DNA of 17,484 bases from an uncultured Actinomycetes bacterium (GTDB lineage Bacteria; Actinomycetota; Acidimicrobiia; Acidimicrobiales; Acidimicrobilacustridaceae): NCBI GenBank assembly GCA_945957335.1, contig CAMFLJ010000036.1, positions 1 through 17,484 on the forward strand, given 5' to 3'. Each line of letters begins with the position of its first letter. The first letter of the stretch is position 1. Both the position numbers and the translations under genes were made by a program. Of this stretch, positions 1 through 6,741 are shown one piece after another. The notes under the pieces were generated by a model. That model worked only from the letters and a program-made list of their open reading frames with translations, was not told where the DNA came from and did no database searches.

Positions 1-8
1 CGGGTGCA

Positions 9-29
9 TACCCCCAGGGGAGTGGGGTA
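9..29. promoter_or_regulatory. Possible CsoR/CstR-like operator upstream of the rhodanese-MoeB gene
   Basis: The arms TACCCC (9-14) and GGGGTA (24-29) form an inverted repeat with a 9-nt spacer, and a tighter C5-A-G4 block lies at 11-20. CsoR-family repressors, including the persulfide sensor CstR that controls rhodanese genes, bind C-run/G-run palindromes flanked by A/T. The following gene encodes a rhodanese, so the context fits. The element would overlap the -35 side of the candidate -10 TAGGGT at 52-57. The match is imperfect and lies at the contig edge, so this is a weak inference. Confidence 0.25.
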
Positions 30-51
30 GCGGAATATCCGACCCCAGCGG

Positions 52-57
52 TAGGGT
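52..57 (+). promoter_or_regulatory. Candidate -10 element for the rhodanese-MoeB gene
   Basis: TAGGGT fits the actinobacterial TAnnnT -10 pattern and would give a leader of about 55 nt before the ATG at 119. No convincing -35 is seen. The rest of 1-118 holds no gene that I can support. Confidence 0.25.
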
Positions 58-118
58 TTCACCTCCAGTCGAAGCCACGCCGCGACCCCCGACGCGCGGC
101 ACGAACGAAGGCAGCGCG

Positions 119-1297
119 ATGGCGACGTTCCGCGATCTCTTGTCCCAAACCAAGGCCCAGATCCGCGAGATCTCGCCCGCCGACGCCGACGTGCGCCGCG
201 ACACCGAGCCCGACACCGTCTTCCTCGACGTGCGCGAGCCGGACGAGTTCGAGCAGGGCGCCATCCCCGGCGCGCTCTACATCCCCCGGGGCCACCTCGA
301 GGCCCAGGTCGAGAGCCGCATCCCGCACCGCGACACGCCCGTCGTCGTCTTCTGCGCCGGCGGCGTGCGCTCGGCCTTCGCGGCCAAGACGCTCTCCGAG
401 CTCGGCTACACCGACGTCGTCTCCATGAGTGGCGGGTTCAACCAGTGGAAGGACCAGGGCCGCGAGTGGGCCGCCCCGCGCACCCTCGACGCCGCCCAGC
501 GCAACCGCTACCAGCGCCACCTGCTCCTGCCCGAGGTCGGCGAGGAAGGCCAGCTGAAGCTGCTCGACGCCAAGGTCCTGCTCCTCGGGGCCGGGGGCCT
601 CGGCTCGCCGTCGTCGCTCTACCTCGCCGCCGCCGGCGTGGGCACCATCGGCATCATCGACATGGACGTCGTCGACGAGTCCAACCTCCAGCGCCAGATC
701 GTGCACAACATCGACCGCGTCGGGATGCGCAAGGTCGACTCCGCCAAGGAGACCCTCACCAAGCTCAACCCCGACGTGAAGGTGATCACCCACGACACCC
801 GGCTCGGGGCCGACAACGTGGTCGAGCTGCTCTCCCAGTACGACCTCGTCGTCGACGGCGCCGACAACTTCCCGAGCCGCTACCTGCTCAACGACGCGTC
901 GCTCAAGACCGGCACCCCGGTCGTGCACGGCTCGATCTTCCGCTTCGAGGGCCAGGTCACCGTCTTCAAGCCCCACGACGGCCCCTGCTACCGCTGCTTC
1001 CTCCCGGTGCCGCCGCCGCCCGAGCTGGCCCCCTCGTGCGCCGAGGCCGGCGTGCTCGGCGTGCTGCCCGGCATCGTCGGCTCGATCCAGGCGCTCGAGG
1101 CCATCAAGCTGATCCTGAGCCTCGGCGACGACCTCTCGGGCCGGCTGCTCGCCTACGACAGCCTCGAGCAGTCGTTCTTCACCTACAAGATCCGGCGCGA
1201 CCCGAACTGCCCGGCCTGCTTGATCGATCCCGACGACATCGTGATCGCCGAGTACGACCAGTACTGCACCCCGCACGCGGTCCCGGTCAGCGCCTGA
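119..1297 (+). CDS. moeB: Rhodanese-MoeB/ThiF fusion: sulfur-carrier adenylyltransferase/sulfurtransferase
   Basis: This cytoplasmic E1-like enzyme (392 aa) should adenylate, and then help thiolate, the C-terminus of a ubiquitin-like sulfur carrier such as MoaD, ThiS or CysO. Residues about 15-115 are a rhodanese domain with the active-site loop CAGGVR, so the persulfide cysteine is Cys79. Residues about 125-390 are the adenylyltransferase: nucleotide loop GAGGLG (157-162), NLQRQ (189-193), a zinc site from CYRC (Cys290, Cys293) and CPAC (Cys364, Cys367), and the conserved CAEAGVLGVLPG segment with Cys307. In mycobacterial MoeZ the rhodanese is C-terminal; here it is N-terminal. The ATG at 119 has GAAGG 7 nt upstream and the protein starts cleanly. 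The carrier protein partner is not in the window, so molybdopterin, cysteine or thiamin supply cannot be told apart. It appears monocistronic, ending in two hairpins. Confidence 0.93.
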   Translation: MATFRDLLSQTKAQIREISPADADVRRDTEPDTVFLDVREPDEFEQGAIPGALYIPRGHLEAQVESRIPHRDTPVVVFCAGGVRSAFAAKTLSELGYTDVVSMSGGFNQWKDQGREWAAPRTLDAAQRNRYQRHLLLPEVGEEGQLKLLDAKVLLLGAGGLGSPSSLYLAAAGVGTIGIIDMDVVDESNLQRQIVHNIDRVGMRKVDSAKETLTKLNPDVKVITHDTRLGADNVVELLSQYDLVVDGADNFPSRYLLNDASLKTGTPVVHGSIFRFEGQVTVFKPHDGPCYRCFLPVPPPPELAPSCAEAGVLGVLPGIVGSIQALEAIKLILSLGDDLSGRLLAYDSLEQSFFTYKIRRDPNCPACLIDPDDIVIAEYDQYCTPHAVPVSA

Positions 1298-1302
1298 CAC
1301 GA

Positions 1303-1321
1303 GGGCGGTCAAGCACCGCCC
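1303..1321 (+). terminator. Short hairpin directly after the moeB stop
   Basis: GGGCGGT (1303-1309) pairs with ACCGCCC (1315-1321) across a 5-nt loop, 5 nt after the TGA. No T-run follows. It may act with the larger hairpin just downstream as a tandem terminator. Confidence 0.4.
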
Positions 1322-1337
1322 GCGACGAGCCGATCAG

Positions 1338-1368
1338 ACGAGGTGGCACCGACCCGGTGCCACCTCGT
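1338..1368 (+). terminator. 13-bp perfect hairpin between moeB and the lipoprotein gene
   Basis: The arm at 1338-1350 (ACGAGGTGGCACC) is the exact reverse complement of 1356-1368, with loop GACCC. It lies 40 nt after the moeB stop and just upstream of the next promoter candidate. There is no T-tract, as is usual for GC-rich actinobacterial hairpin terminators. A protein-binding operator is the alternative reading. Confidence 0.6.
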
Positions 1369-1378
1369 CCGCGTGCGC

Positions 1379-1394
1379 CGCTGGTACCGTCGCC
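1379..1394 (+). promoter_or_regulatory. Candidate promoter motif with -10 TACCGT
   Basis: The 16-mer CGCTGGTACCGTCGCC differs by one base from the 16-mer at 12870-12885, which lies upstream of the aminotransferase gene. TACCGT (1385-1390) fits a TAnnnT -10 and would give a leader of about 50 nt to the ATG at 1448. No -35 is recognisable. Confidence 0.35.
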
Positions 1395-1447
1395 CGGGGG
1401 CGGAGCCCAGCAGATCCGGACGCGCGCGCTCCCGAGGTCCTCACCCC

Positions 1448-3673
1448 ATGGTCGTTCCCCCCACAACCCGATCGCACCGGCGGCGCCGCCCGATCGTGGT
1501 GCTCCTGGCGGTCGTCGCGATCGCCCTCGGGGCCTCGGCCTGCATGCCGCCCCTGGTCGACCCGCCCACCTCGGGCAAGAACTTCGGGCAGGGCCCGCTC
1601 GAGGCCGTCTACGACGCCGCCTCGGCCAAGGCGGACTGCGGCCTCAGCGCCATCCAGCTCACCGCCATGATGATGTCGCCGCCCTACACCGAAGCCGGCG
1701 GCCCGGTGCCCTCGCCGATGGCCCTCTCCCGCTGGGACAACGTCTCGGTCAGCGCCTCGAACGCCAACCTGTTCGCCTTCGGCCAGACCACCGGCACCTA
1801 CGTCAACGCCTTCTTCAGCCCCGGCATCGGGATGTGGCAGTTCGACTCCGCGGGCGGCTGGCCCTTCAGTGCCGCCGGCGCCATCGACTCGGTCACCGCG
1901 GCCAACCAGGCCGCGACCACGATCTCCTACCGCTGGTGCAACGCCCCGCTCAGCCAGCAGACCACTGACGTCCAGCGCCGCAAGTACGCCTGGGGCCCCT
2001 GGTTCGGCTGCAGCACCACCAGCACCTGCGAGACGATCTACCAGTCGCTCGTGTCGGGCGGGCCGGACAAGCTCAACAGCGCCTTCGACGCCACCGTCAC
2101 CCGCTACGGCGGGATGCAGCAGCGCACCTGCAACGTCGACGGGCTGGGCGACGGGCTCACCTGCTGGTACGTGAGCCCGGCGCTGGCCCAGGGCTCGAAG
2201 GGCTGGACCGGCGGCACCTACAACAACACCAGCACGGGCGTCACGCCGCTGCCGAAGCCGTTCTACGTGATCGAGTCGGGCGGCCGCGAGTACCGCATCT
2301 GGATCCGTGACGACACCGGCTACGACATCGGCATCACCGCGTCGAAGCCGATCACGTCGAACGCCCGCACGTCGCTCACCTGGACCGCCACGGCCGGGCT
2401 CTGCGACATCACCGCCTCCCGCGGCCAGTGCTCCGGCGGAGCGAATCCGATCGGCTCGTTCGACGCGGCGACGCCCAACGGGACCGAGTCGATCTTCGTC
2501 GGCGGCTGGGCGATCGACCCCGACACGGCCAACCCGATCCAGGTGCACGTCTACGTCGACTCGGTCGCCACGGCCCTGACCGCCAACCTGTCCCGCCCCG
2601 ACGTGGCGGCGGCCTACCCCGGCTACGGCGACCTCCACGGCTTCGCCGCCTCCATCTCGGCGCCGGCCGGGCCCCACCAGGTGTGCGCCTACGGCATCAA
2701 CGTGCAGGGCGGCTCCAACGCCCTCCTGGGCTGCTCGTCGGTCACCGTCACCGGACGGCCCTCGGGCTCGCTCGACGTCGCCACCGCCCGACCCGGCGCG
2801 GTCGACGTCGCAGGCTGGGTGGCCGTCCCCTACGCCCCGGGCTCGCCCGCCGTGCTCTCGGTCGACGGGGTCGTGGCGGCCCAGCTCACGCCCACCATCG
2901 CCCGCTCCGACGTCCAGGCCCTGGTCCCGACCGCCGGCGCCACCACCGGCTTCGTGGGCACCGTCCCCGCCTCCGGGGGCACGCACCGCATCTGCCTCTC
3001 GACCACCGGCACCGCCCTCGACGCGCTGGGATGCCGCACGGTCACCCTGCCCTCGGGCCCGCCGTTCGGCTCGTTCGACTCCGCCATCGGGGTGCCGGGC
3101 GGCATCCAGGTCGGGGGCTGGGCGATCGACCCCGACACGGCGGCACCCATCCCGGTCCACGTCTACGTCGACTCCTCCGGCACGGCCCTGACCGCCGACC
3201 AGTCCCGGCCCGACGTGGGCGCCGCCTTCCCGGGCTACGGCAGCCCGCACGGCTTCGGCGCCACCATCGCGGCCACCCCTGGCACCCACCGCGTGTGCGC
3301 CTACGGCATCAACACCGGCATCGGCGCCAACAGCCTCATCGGCTGCAAGACCGTCGTCGTGCTGGCCGGGAACCCGTTCGGCTCGCTCGACAGCGTCGTG
3401 CGCAGCGCCGGCGGGATCCGGGTGGCGGGCTGGGCGGTCGACCCCGACACCGCCGACCCGACCCAGGTCCACGTCTACGTCGGCTCGGCCGGCTCGGCCC
3501 TCGTGGCCGACCAGCCGCGGCCCGACGTCGCCGCCGTGCTGCCCGGCTACGGGGCGCTCCACGGCTTCGTCGGCACCGTCCCCGACCCGGGCGGCCCGGT
3601 CACCGTGTGCGCCTACGCCATCAACGTGGCGGGCACCGGTTCCAACGTGGCGCTGGGCTGCCGCACGCTGTAG
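1448..3673 (+). CDS. Exported putative lipoprotein with a possible lysozyme-like domain and four C-terminal repeats
   Basis: 741 aa. The N-terminus has an Arg-rich stretch (8-14), a hydrophobic segment (15-31) and a lipobox-like ASAC at 29-32. Cys32 may be lipidated, but Ala rather than Leu at -3 makes plain secretion possible. Residues about 45-330 form a Cys-containing domain I cannot assign. GIGMWQFDSAG (127-137) recalls the core of soluble lytic transglycosylase or lysozyme folds, and this is only a hint. Four repeats of about 100 residues follow at about 333-437, 438-537, 538-641 and 642-741; the second is degenerate. Each carries GGWAIDPDT, VHVYV, a PGYG/HGF pair and VCAYxIN...LGC, with two cysteines that probably pair. 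The last repeat ends exactly at the stop (LGCRTL). I chose ATG 1448 because it opens directly into the signal peptide. An in-frame upstream start at 1343 falls inside the terminator hairpin. It probably acts on or binds the cell wall. Confidence 0.8.
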   Translation: MVVPPTTRSHRRRRPIVVLLAVVAIALGASACMPPLVDPPTSGKNFGQGPLEAVYDAASAKADCGLSAIQLTAMMMSPPYTEAGGPVPSPMALSRWDNVSVSASNANLFAFGQTTGTYVNAFFSPGIGMWQFDSAGGWPFSAAGAIDSVTAANQAATTISYRWCNAPLSQQTTDVQRRKYAWGPWFGCSTTSTCETIYQSLVSGGPDKLNSAFDATVTRYGGMQQRTCNVDGLGDGLTCWYVSPALAQGSKGWTGGTYNNTSTGVTPLPKPFYVIESGGREYRIWIRDDTGYDIGITASKPITSNARTSLTWTATAGLCDITASRGQCSGGANPIGSFDAATPNGTESIFVGGWAIDPDTANPIQVHVYVDSVATALTANLSRPDVAAAYPGYGDLHGFAASISAPAGPHQVCAYGINVQGGSNALLGCSSVTVTGRPSGSLDVATARPGAVDVAGWVAVPYAPGSPAVLSVDGVVAAQLTPTIARSDVQALVPTAGATTGFVGTVPASGGTHRICLSTTGTALDALGCRTVTLPSGPPFGSFDSAIGVPGGIQVGGWAIDPDTAAPIPVHVYVDSSGTALTADQSRPDVGAAFPGYGSPHGFGATIAATPGTHRVCAYGINTGIGANSLIGCKTVVVLAGNPFGSLDSVVRSAGGIRVAGWAVDPDTADPTQVHVYVGSAGSALVADQPRPDVAAVLPGYGALHGFVGTVPDPGGPVTVCAYAINVAGTGSNVALGCRTL
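2444..3670 (+). repeat. Four tandem coding repeats of about 300-315 bp
   Basis: Units start near 2444, 2759, 3059 and 3371 and encode the repeat domain described for the host protein. Units 1, 3 and 4 share long similar DNA stretches (for example the GGCTGGGCG-ATCGACCCCGACAC region and the GTGTGCGCCTACG region). Unit 2 has diverged and lost the DPDT and VHVYV motifs. The same unit recurs three times at 5745-6674. Confidence 0.85.
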
Positions 3674-3704
3674 GCCCCGGCACCCCGACTGCTAGACAGG
3701 TCCC

Positions 3705-4811
3705 GTGAAAGGTCTGATCCTCTCCGGCGGCGCCGGCACCCGGCTGCGGCCGATCACCCACACCAGCGCGAAGCAGCTGGTGCCGGTGGCGAACAAGCCG
3801 ATCCTCTTCTACGGCATCGAGGACATGGTCGAGGCCGGGATCACCCAGATCGGCATCATCACCGGCGACACCGGCGCCGAGATCCGCGAGGCCGTCGGTG
3901 ACGGCTCCCGCTGGGGCGCCGAGGTCACCTACATCCCCCAGGACGCCCCGCTGGGCCTCGCTCACTGCGTGCTCATCGCCCGCGACTTCCTCGGCGACGA
4001 CGACTTCGTGATGTACCTCGGCGACAACCTGCTGCGCCAGGGCATCGCCGAGTTCGTCGACACCTTCGAGGCCGACCGCCACCGCAGCGCGGCTCCCACC
4101 CTCGAGGGCGACACCGTGGGCCCCAGCGCCCAGATCCTGCTGGCCCGCGTCGAGGACCCCCAGCGCTTCGGCGTGGCCGAGATCGGCCCCGACGGCGAGG
4201 TCGTCCGCCTCGTCGAGAAGCCCGACGAGCCGCCGTCCGACCTGGCCCTCGTCGGCGTCTACCTCTTCGACCCGAGCATCCACGAGGCCGTCGCCTCCAT
4301 CGAGCCCTCGCCGCGGGGTGAGCTCGAGATCACCGACGCCATCCAGTGGCTGATCGACCACGGCCACCGGGTGCGCCACGAGGTGCTCGAGGGCTGGTGG
4401 AAGGACACCGGCAAGCTCCAGCCCCTGCTGGAGGGCAACCGCCTGATCCTCGAGACCCTCGAGCCCGAGGTGCGCGGCACCGTCGACGCCGACTCGTTCC
4501 TCGACGGCCGGGTGGTGATCGAGGCCGGCGCCGAGATCATCAACTCCACCGTCCGCGGGCCCGCCATCATCGGCGAGCGCACCCGCGTCGTGAACAGCTA
4601 CATCGGGCCCTTCACCTCGGTGTACTTCGACTGCGAGATCGTGAACTCCGAGATCGAGCACTCGGTCATCCTCGAGCAGTCGAAGGTGCACGACATCGCC
4701 CGCGTGGCCGACTCGCTGATCGGCAAGCAGGTCGAGGTGCGGCGCTCGCAGGTGCGGCCCCACGCCACGCGCCTGATGGTGGGCGACCACTCCGTCGTCG
4801 ACCTGGCGTAG
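3705..4811 (+). CDS. rmlA: Glucose-1-phosphate thymidylyltransferase, long form (RmlA)
   Basis: It makes dTDP-glucose from dTTP and glucose-1-phosphate, the first step of dTDP-L-rhamnose and other deoxysugar pathways, in the cytoplasm. Residues 1-240 are the nucleotidyltransferase: GGAGTRLRP (8-16), Lys23, LGDN with Asp107, EKP (171-173) and WKDTG (232-236), which supplies the second metal-binding Asp. Residues about 255-360 are hexapeptide-type beta-helix repeats (AEIINSTV, TRVVNSYI, CEIVNSEI, DSLIG). At 368 aa this is the long StrD-like form, not the roughly 290-residue RmlA of enteric rhamnose clusters. The start is a GTG 31 nt after the lipoprotein stop with little Shine-Dalgarno signal. 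TAGACA at 3693-3698 could allow leaderless transcription, but it could equally be cotranscribed. It is separated from rmlC/B/D by the GH25 gene. Confidence 0.94.
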   Translation: MKGLILSGGAGTRLRPITHTSAKQLVPVANKPILFYGIEDMVEAGITQIGIITGDTGAEIREAVGDGSRWGAEVTYIPQDAPLGLAHCVLIARDFLGDDDFVMYLGDNLLRQGIAEFVDTFEADRHRSAAPTLEGDTVGPSAQILLARVEDPQRFGVAEIGPDGEVVRLVEKPDEPPSDLALVGVYLFDPSIHEAVASIEPSPRGELEITDAIQWLIDHGHRVRHEVLEGWWKDTGKLQPLLEGNRLILETLEPEVRGTVDADSFLDGRVVIEAGAEIINSTVRGPAIIGERTRVVNSYIGPFTSVYFDCEIVNSEIEHSVILEQSKVHDIARVADSLIGKQVEVRRSQVRPHATRLMVGDHSVVDLA

Positions 4812-4829
4812 CCCCCGGCCCGCCGGGGG
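4812..4829 (+). terminator. Hairpin terminator after rmlA
   Basis: CCCCCGG (4812-4818) and CCGGGGG (4823-4829) form a 7-bp all-GC stem with a 4-nt loop immediately after the rmlA TAG. No T-run follows. This argues against the GTG at 4830 being the start of the next gene. Confidence 0.55.
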
Positions 4830-4858
4830 GTGACCCCGGGTCGGGAGAGCGACGTGCC

Positions 4859-4864
4859 TACCAT
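4859..4864 (+). promoter_or_regulatory. Candidate -10 element for the GH25 gene
   Basis: TACCAT matches TAnnnT and is identical to the hexamer at 12876-12881. It would start transcription near 4871 and leave a leader of about 85 nt before the preferred GTG start at 4956. The stretch 4830-4955 shows more A/T in third codon positions than the gene body, consistent with non-coding sequence. Confidence 0.3.
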
Positions 4865-4955
4865 CGGCCGCGGCGAGGACGTCCCTCTCAGGTGGAGCGC
4901 GGGGCGTGCCGATCCTCTCGATGCGCAGCCGCGCGTCCCGACCCCCGGAGCCGCA

Positions 4956-6677
4956 GTGCCCCCCACCTCCGTTCCCCGTTCGACCCACCGCCTGCGAGGC
5001 GGCCGGGCACCGATGGCGGTGGTCGCCCTGGTGGTGGGCGTGCTGGGCCTGGTGGCCACGGCCCTGCCCGCGTCGGCCCTGCTCAGCGGCGTCGACGTGG
5101 CCAGCTTCCAGCACCCCGGCGGAGCCTCGATCGACTGGGCCGCGGTGAAGGCGTCGGGCCAGTCGTTCGCCTTCATCAAGGCCACCGAGGGCACCGGCTA
5201 CACCAACCCGTACTTCGCCTCCGACTGGTCGGCGTCCGGCGCGGCCGGCCTGTACCGCGGCGCCTACCACTACGCCCGGCCGGCACTGCCACTGTCGACG
5301 GCGGTCGACCAGGCCCGCTACTTCGTGTCCCGCACGGGCTCGATGACCGGCCCCGCCGACATCGGTGGGGTCCTCGACCTCGAGGAGACCTGCGGCCTCG
5401 GGCAGGCCGACCTGGCCAACTGGACCCGCACGTGGCTCGGTGAGGTGCAGCGCCTCACCGGCAAGGCGCCGATCGTCTACACGGGCGCACCGTTCTGGCA
5501 GACGTACGTCGGGAACCCGACCGACATCGGCGCCAGCTACCGCCTCTGGCTCCCGAGCTACCCGTCCAACCCCGACAGCACCACGTTCCGGCCGACCGTC
5601 CCCACCGGCTGGAGCACGTGGACCTTCTGGCAGTACCGCTCCGACGGCACGGTGCCGGGCATCAGCGGCAACGTCGACATGAACCGGTTCTGCTGCGACG
5701 CCGGCTCCCTCGCCGCCCTCGGTGGGGGTGGGAGCAACGCCGGCAGCCCGTTCGGCTCGTTCGACGTGGCCGCCGGCGGGGTGGGCTCGGTGACCGTCGG
5801 CGGGTGGGCGATGGACCCGGACTCCACCGGTCCCATCCAGGTCCACGTGTACGCCGGCCCGGTCGGCACCGCCATCGTCGCCGACGGCAGCCGCGCCGAC
5901 GTGGGCACCGCCTTCCCCGGCTTCGGCAACAACCACGGCTTCGCCGCCACCGTCCCGGCCAACCCCGGGGTGCAGCAGGTCTGCGCCTACGGCATCAACA
6001 CCGGCGGTGGCCAGAACGTGTTGCTGGGCTGTCGCACCGTGAGCGTGCTGCCGCACTACCCGGTCGGGAGCTTCGACGTGGCCCGGCCCGTCATCGGTGG
6101 CATCGACGTCGGCGGCTGGGCGTTCGACCCCGACACCGCCGCGTCGATCCCGGTGCACGTCTACGTCGACGGCACCGGCTACGCCCTCAACGCCTCCGGC
6201 GACCGCCCCGACATCGCCTCGATCTTCCCCGCCTACGGCGCCAAGCACGGCTTCTCGGCCCGGGTGCCGGCCAGCCCCGGCACCCACACGGTGTGCGCCT
6301 ACGGCATCGACACGGTCGCCCCGGGCTCCAACAACGTGCTCGGCTGCAGGACGGTGACCGTGCCGACCGGCTCACCGATCGGCTCGCTCGACACCGCCTA
6401 CTCGGCGTACGGCCTGATCCGGGTGGCGGGGTGGGCCCTCGACCCCGACACCTCGGCGAGCACCCAGGTCCACGTCTACGTGAACAACGTGGGCACGGCG
6501 CTGAACGCCAACCTGTCCCGGCCCGACGTGGCCGCCGCCTTCCCCGGGGCCGGCGACCTCCACGGCTTCGATGCCGTCCTCCCGAGGGTCGGGAGCGGGC
6601 CCAACACGGTGTGCGCCTACGCCATCGACATCGTCGCTCCCGGCAGCAACGTGTCGCTGGGCTGCCGCACCCTGTGA
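4956..6677 (+). CDS. Secreted GH25 lysozyme with three C-terminal repeats
   Basis: An exported muramidase expected to cleave the MurNAc-GlcNAc bond of peptidoglycan. With the GTG at 4956 it is 573 aa: basic N-terminus, hydrophobic segment about 20-36, likely cleavage after ALPASA (Ala41). The GH25 domain covers about 44-247: GVDVASFQ (Asp47), FAFIKATEG, GAYHYARP, VLDLE (Asp141, Glu143, the expected catalytic pair), LWLPSYP, FWQY and GNVDMNRF (Asp241). All expected motifs are present. A Gly-rich linker (256-263) leads to three repeats at 264-367, 368-472 and 473-573 of the type found in the protein at 1448-3673, ending with the same LGCRTL. GTG 4956 has CGGAG 5 nt upstream and puts the signal peptide near the N-terminus. 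In-frame GTGs at 4854 and 4830 are alternatives; the latter abuts the terminator. Its place between rmlA and rmlC suggests a link to envelope glycan assembly. Confidence 0.9.
   Translation: MPPTSVPRSTHRLRGGRAPMAVVALVVGVLGLVATALPASALLSGVDVASFQHPGGASIDWAAVKASGQSFAFIKATEGTGYTNPYFASDWSASGAAGLYRGAYHYARPALPLSTAVDQARYFVSRTGSMTGPADIGGVLDLEETCGLGQADLANWTRTWLGEVQRLTGKAPIVYTGAPFWQTYVGNPTDIGASYRLWLPSYPSNPDSTTFRPTVPTGWSTWTFWQYRSDGTVPGISGNVDMNRFCCDAGSLAALGGGGSNAGSPFGSFDVAAGGVGSVTVGGWAMDPDSTGPIQVHVYAGPVGTAIVADGSRADVGTAFPGFGNNHGFAATVPANPGVQQVCAYGINTGGGQNVLLGCRTVSVLPHYPVGSFDVARPVIGGIDVGGWAFDPDTAASIPVHVYVDGTGYALNASGDRPDIASIFPAYGAKHGFSARVPASPGTHTVCAYGIDTVAPGSNNVLGCRTVTVPTGSPIGSLDTAYSAYGLIRVAGWALDPDTSASTQVHVYVNNVGTALNANLSRPDVAAAFPGAGDLHGFDAVLPRVGSGPNTVCAYAIDIVAPGSNVSLGCRTL
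5745..6674 (+). repeat. Three tandem coding repeats of about 310 bp
   Basis: Units start near 5745, 6057 and 6372 and encode the same domain as the repeats at 2444-3670. The first has DPDS and an Asp/Phe-rich variant (PGFG), the second PAYG, the third PGAG; the GW, VHVY, HGF, VCAY and LGC positions hold in all three. Confidence 0.85.
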
Positions 6678-6700
6678 CCGGCCGGCGGGGGGCGCTCCGC

Positions 6701-6706
6701 TAACCT
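6701..6706 (+). promoter_or_regulatory. Candidate -10 for the rmlC-rmlB-rmlD-GT operon
   Basis: TAACCT fits TAnnnT, 35 nt upstream of the rmlC ATG, in the 64-bp gap after the GH25 stop. The GC-rich stretch CCGGCCGG at 6679-6686 is palindromic and may contribute to termination of the GH25 transcript. No -35 box is evident. Confidence 0.35.
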
Positions 6707-6741
6707 CGCACCCTGTCCCACCGGCGATCACAGCGAGACCA

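Noticed and set aside
59..1312. Antisense open frame of 417 codons over moeB
   Set aside because: The plus strand has a complete, motif-rich enzyme; the antisense product has none.
1343..1447. Upstream start for the lipoprotein gene
   Set aside because: It lies within the 13-bp hairpin and would bury the signal peptide behind 35 basic residues.
1334..3562. Antisense open frame of 742 codons
   Set aside because: Shadow of the repeat-bearing lipoprotein gene; the regular DVDVDR-like pattern merely reflects the repeats on the other strand.
4906..5148. Short plus-strand frame starting MPILSMRS
   Set aside because: Overlaps the GH25 gene in another frame, is Pro/Ser/Arg-rich and has no recognisable domain.
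3621..6287. Antisense open frame of 888 codons
   Set aside because: It mirrors rmlA and the GH25 gene in a GC-rich genome where antisense frames stay open by chance; composition is Gly/Asp/Val/Arg-rich with no domain.
2444..6674. CRISPR-like or satellite array suspected from the periodic repeats
   Set aside because: Units are about 300 bp, contiguous, in frame and under protein-level constraint, so they are domain repeats.
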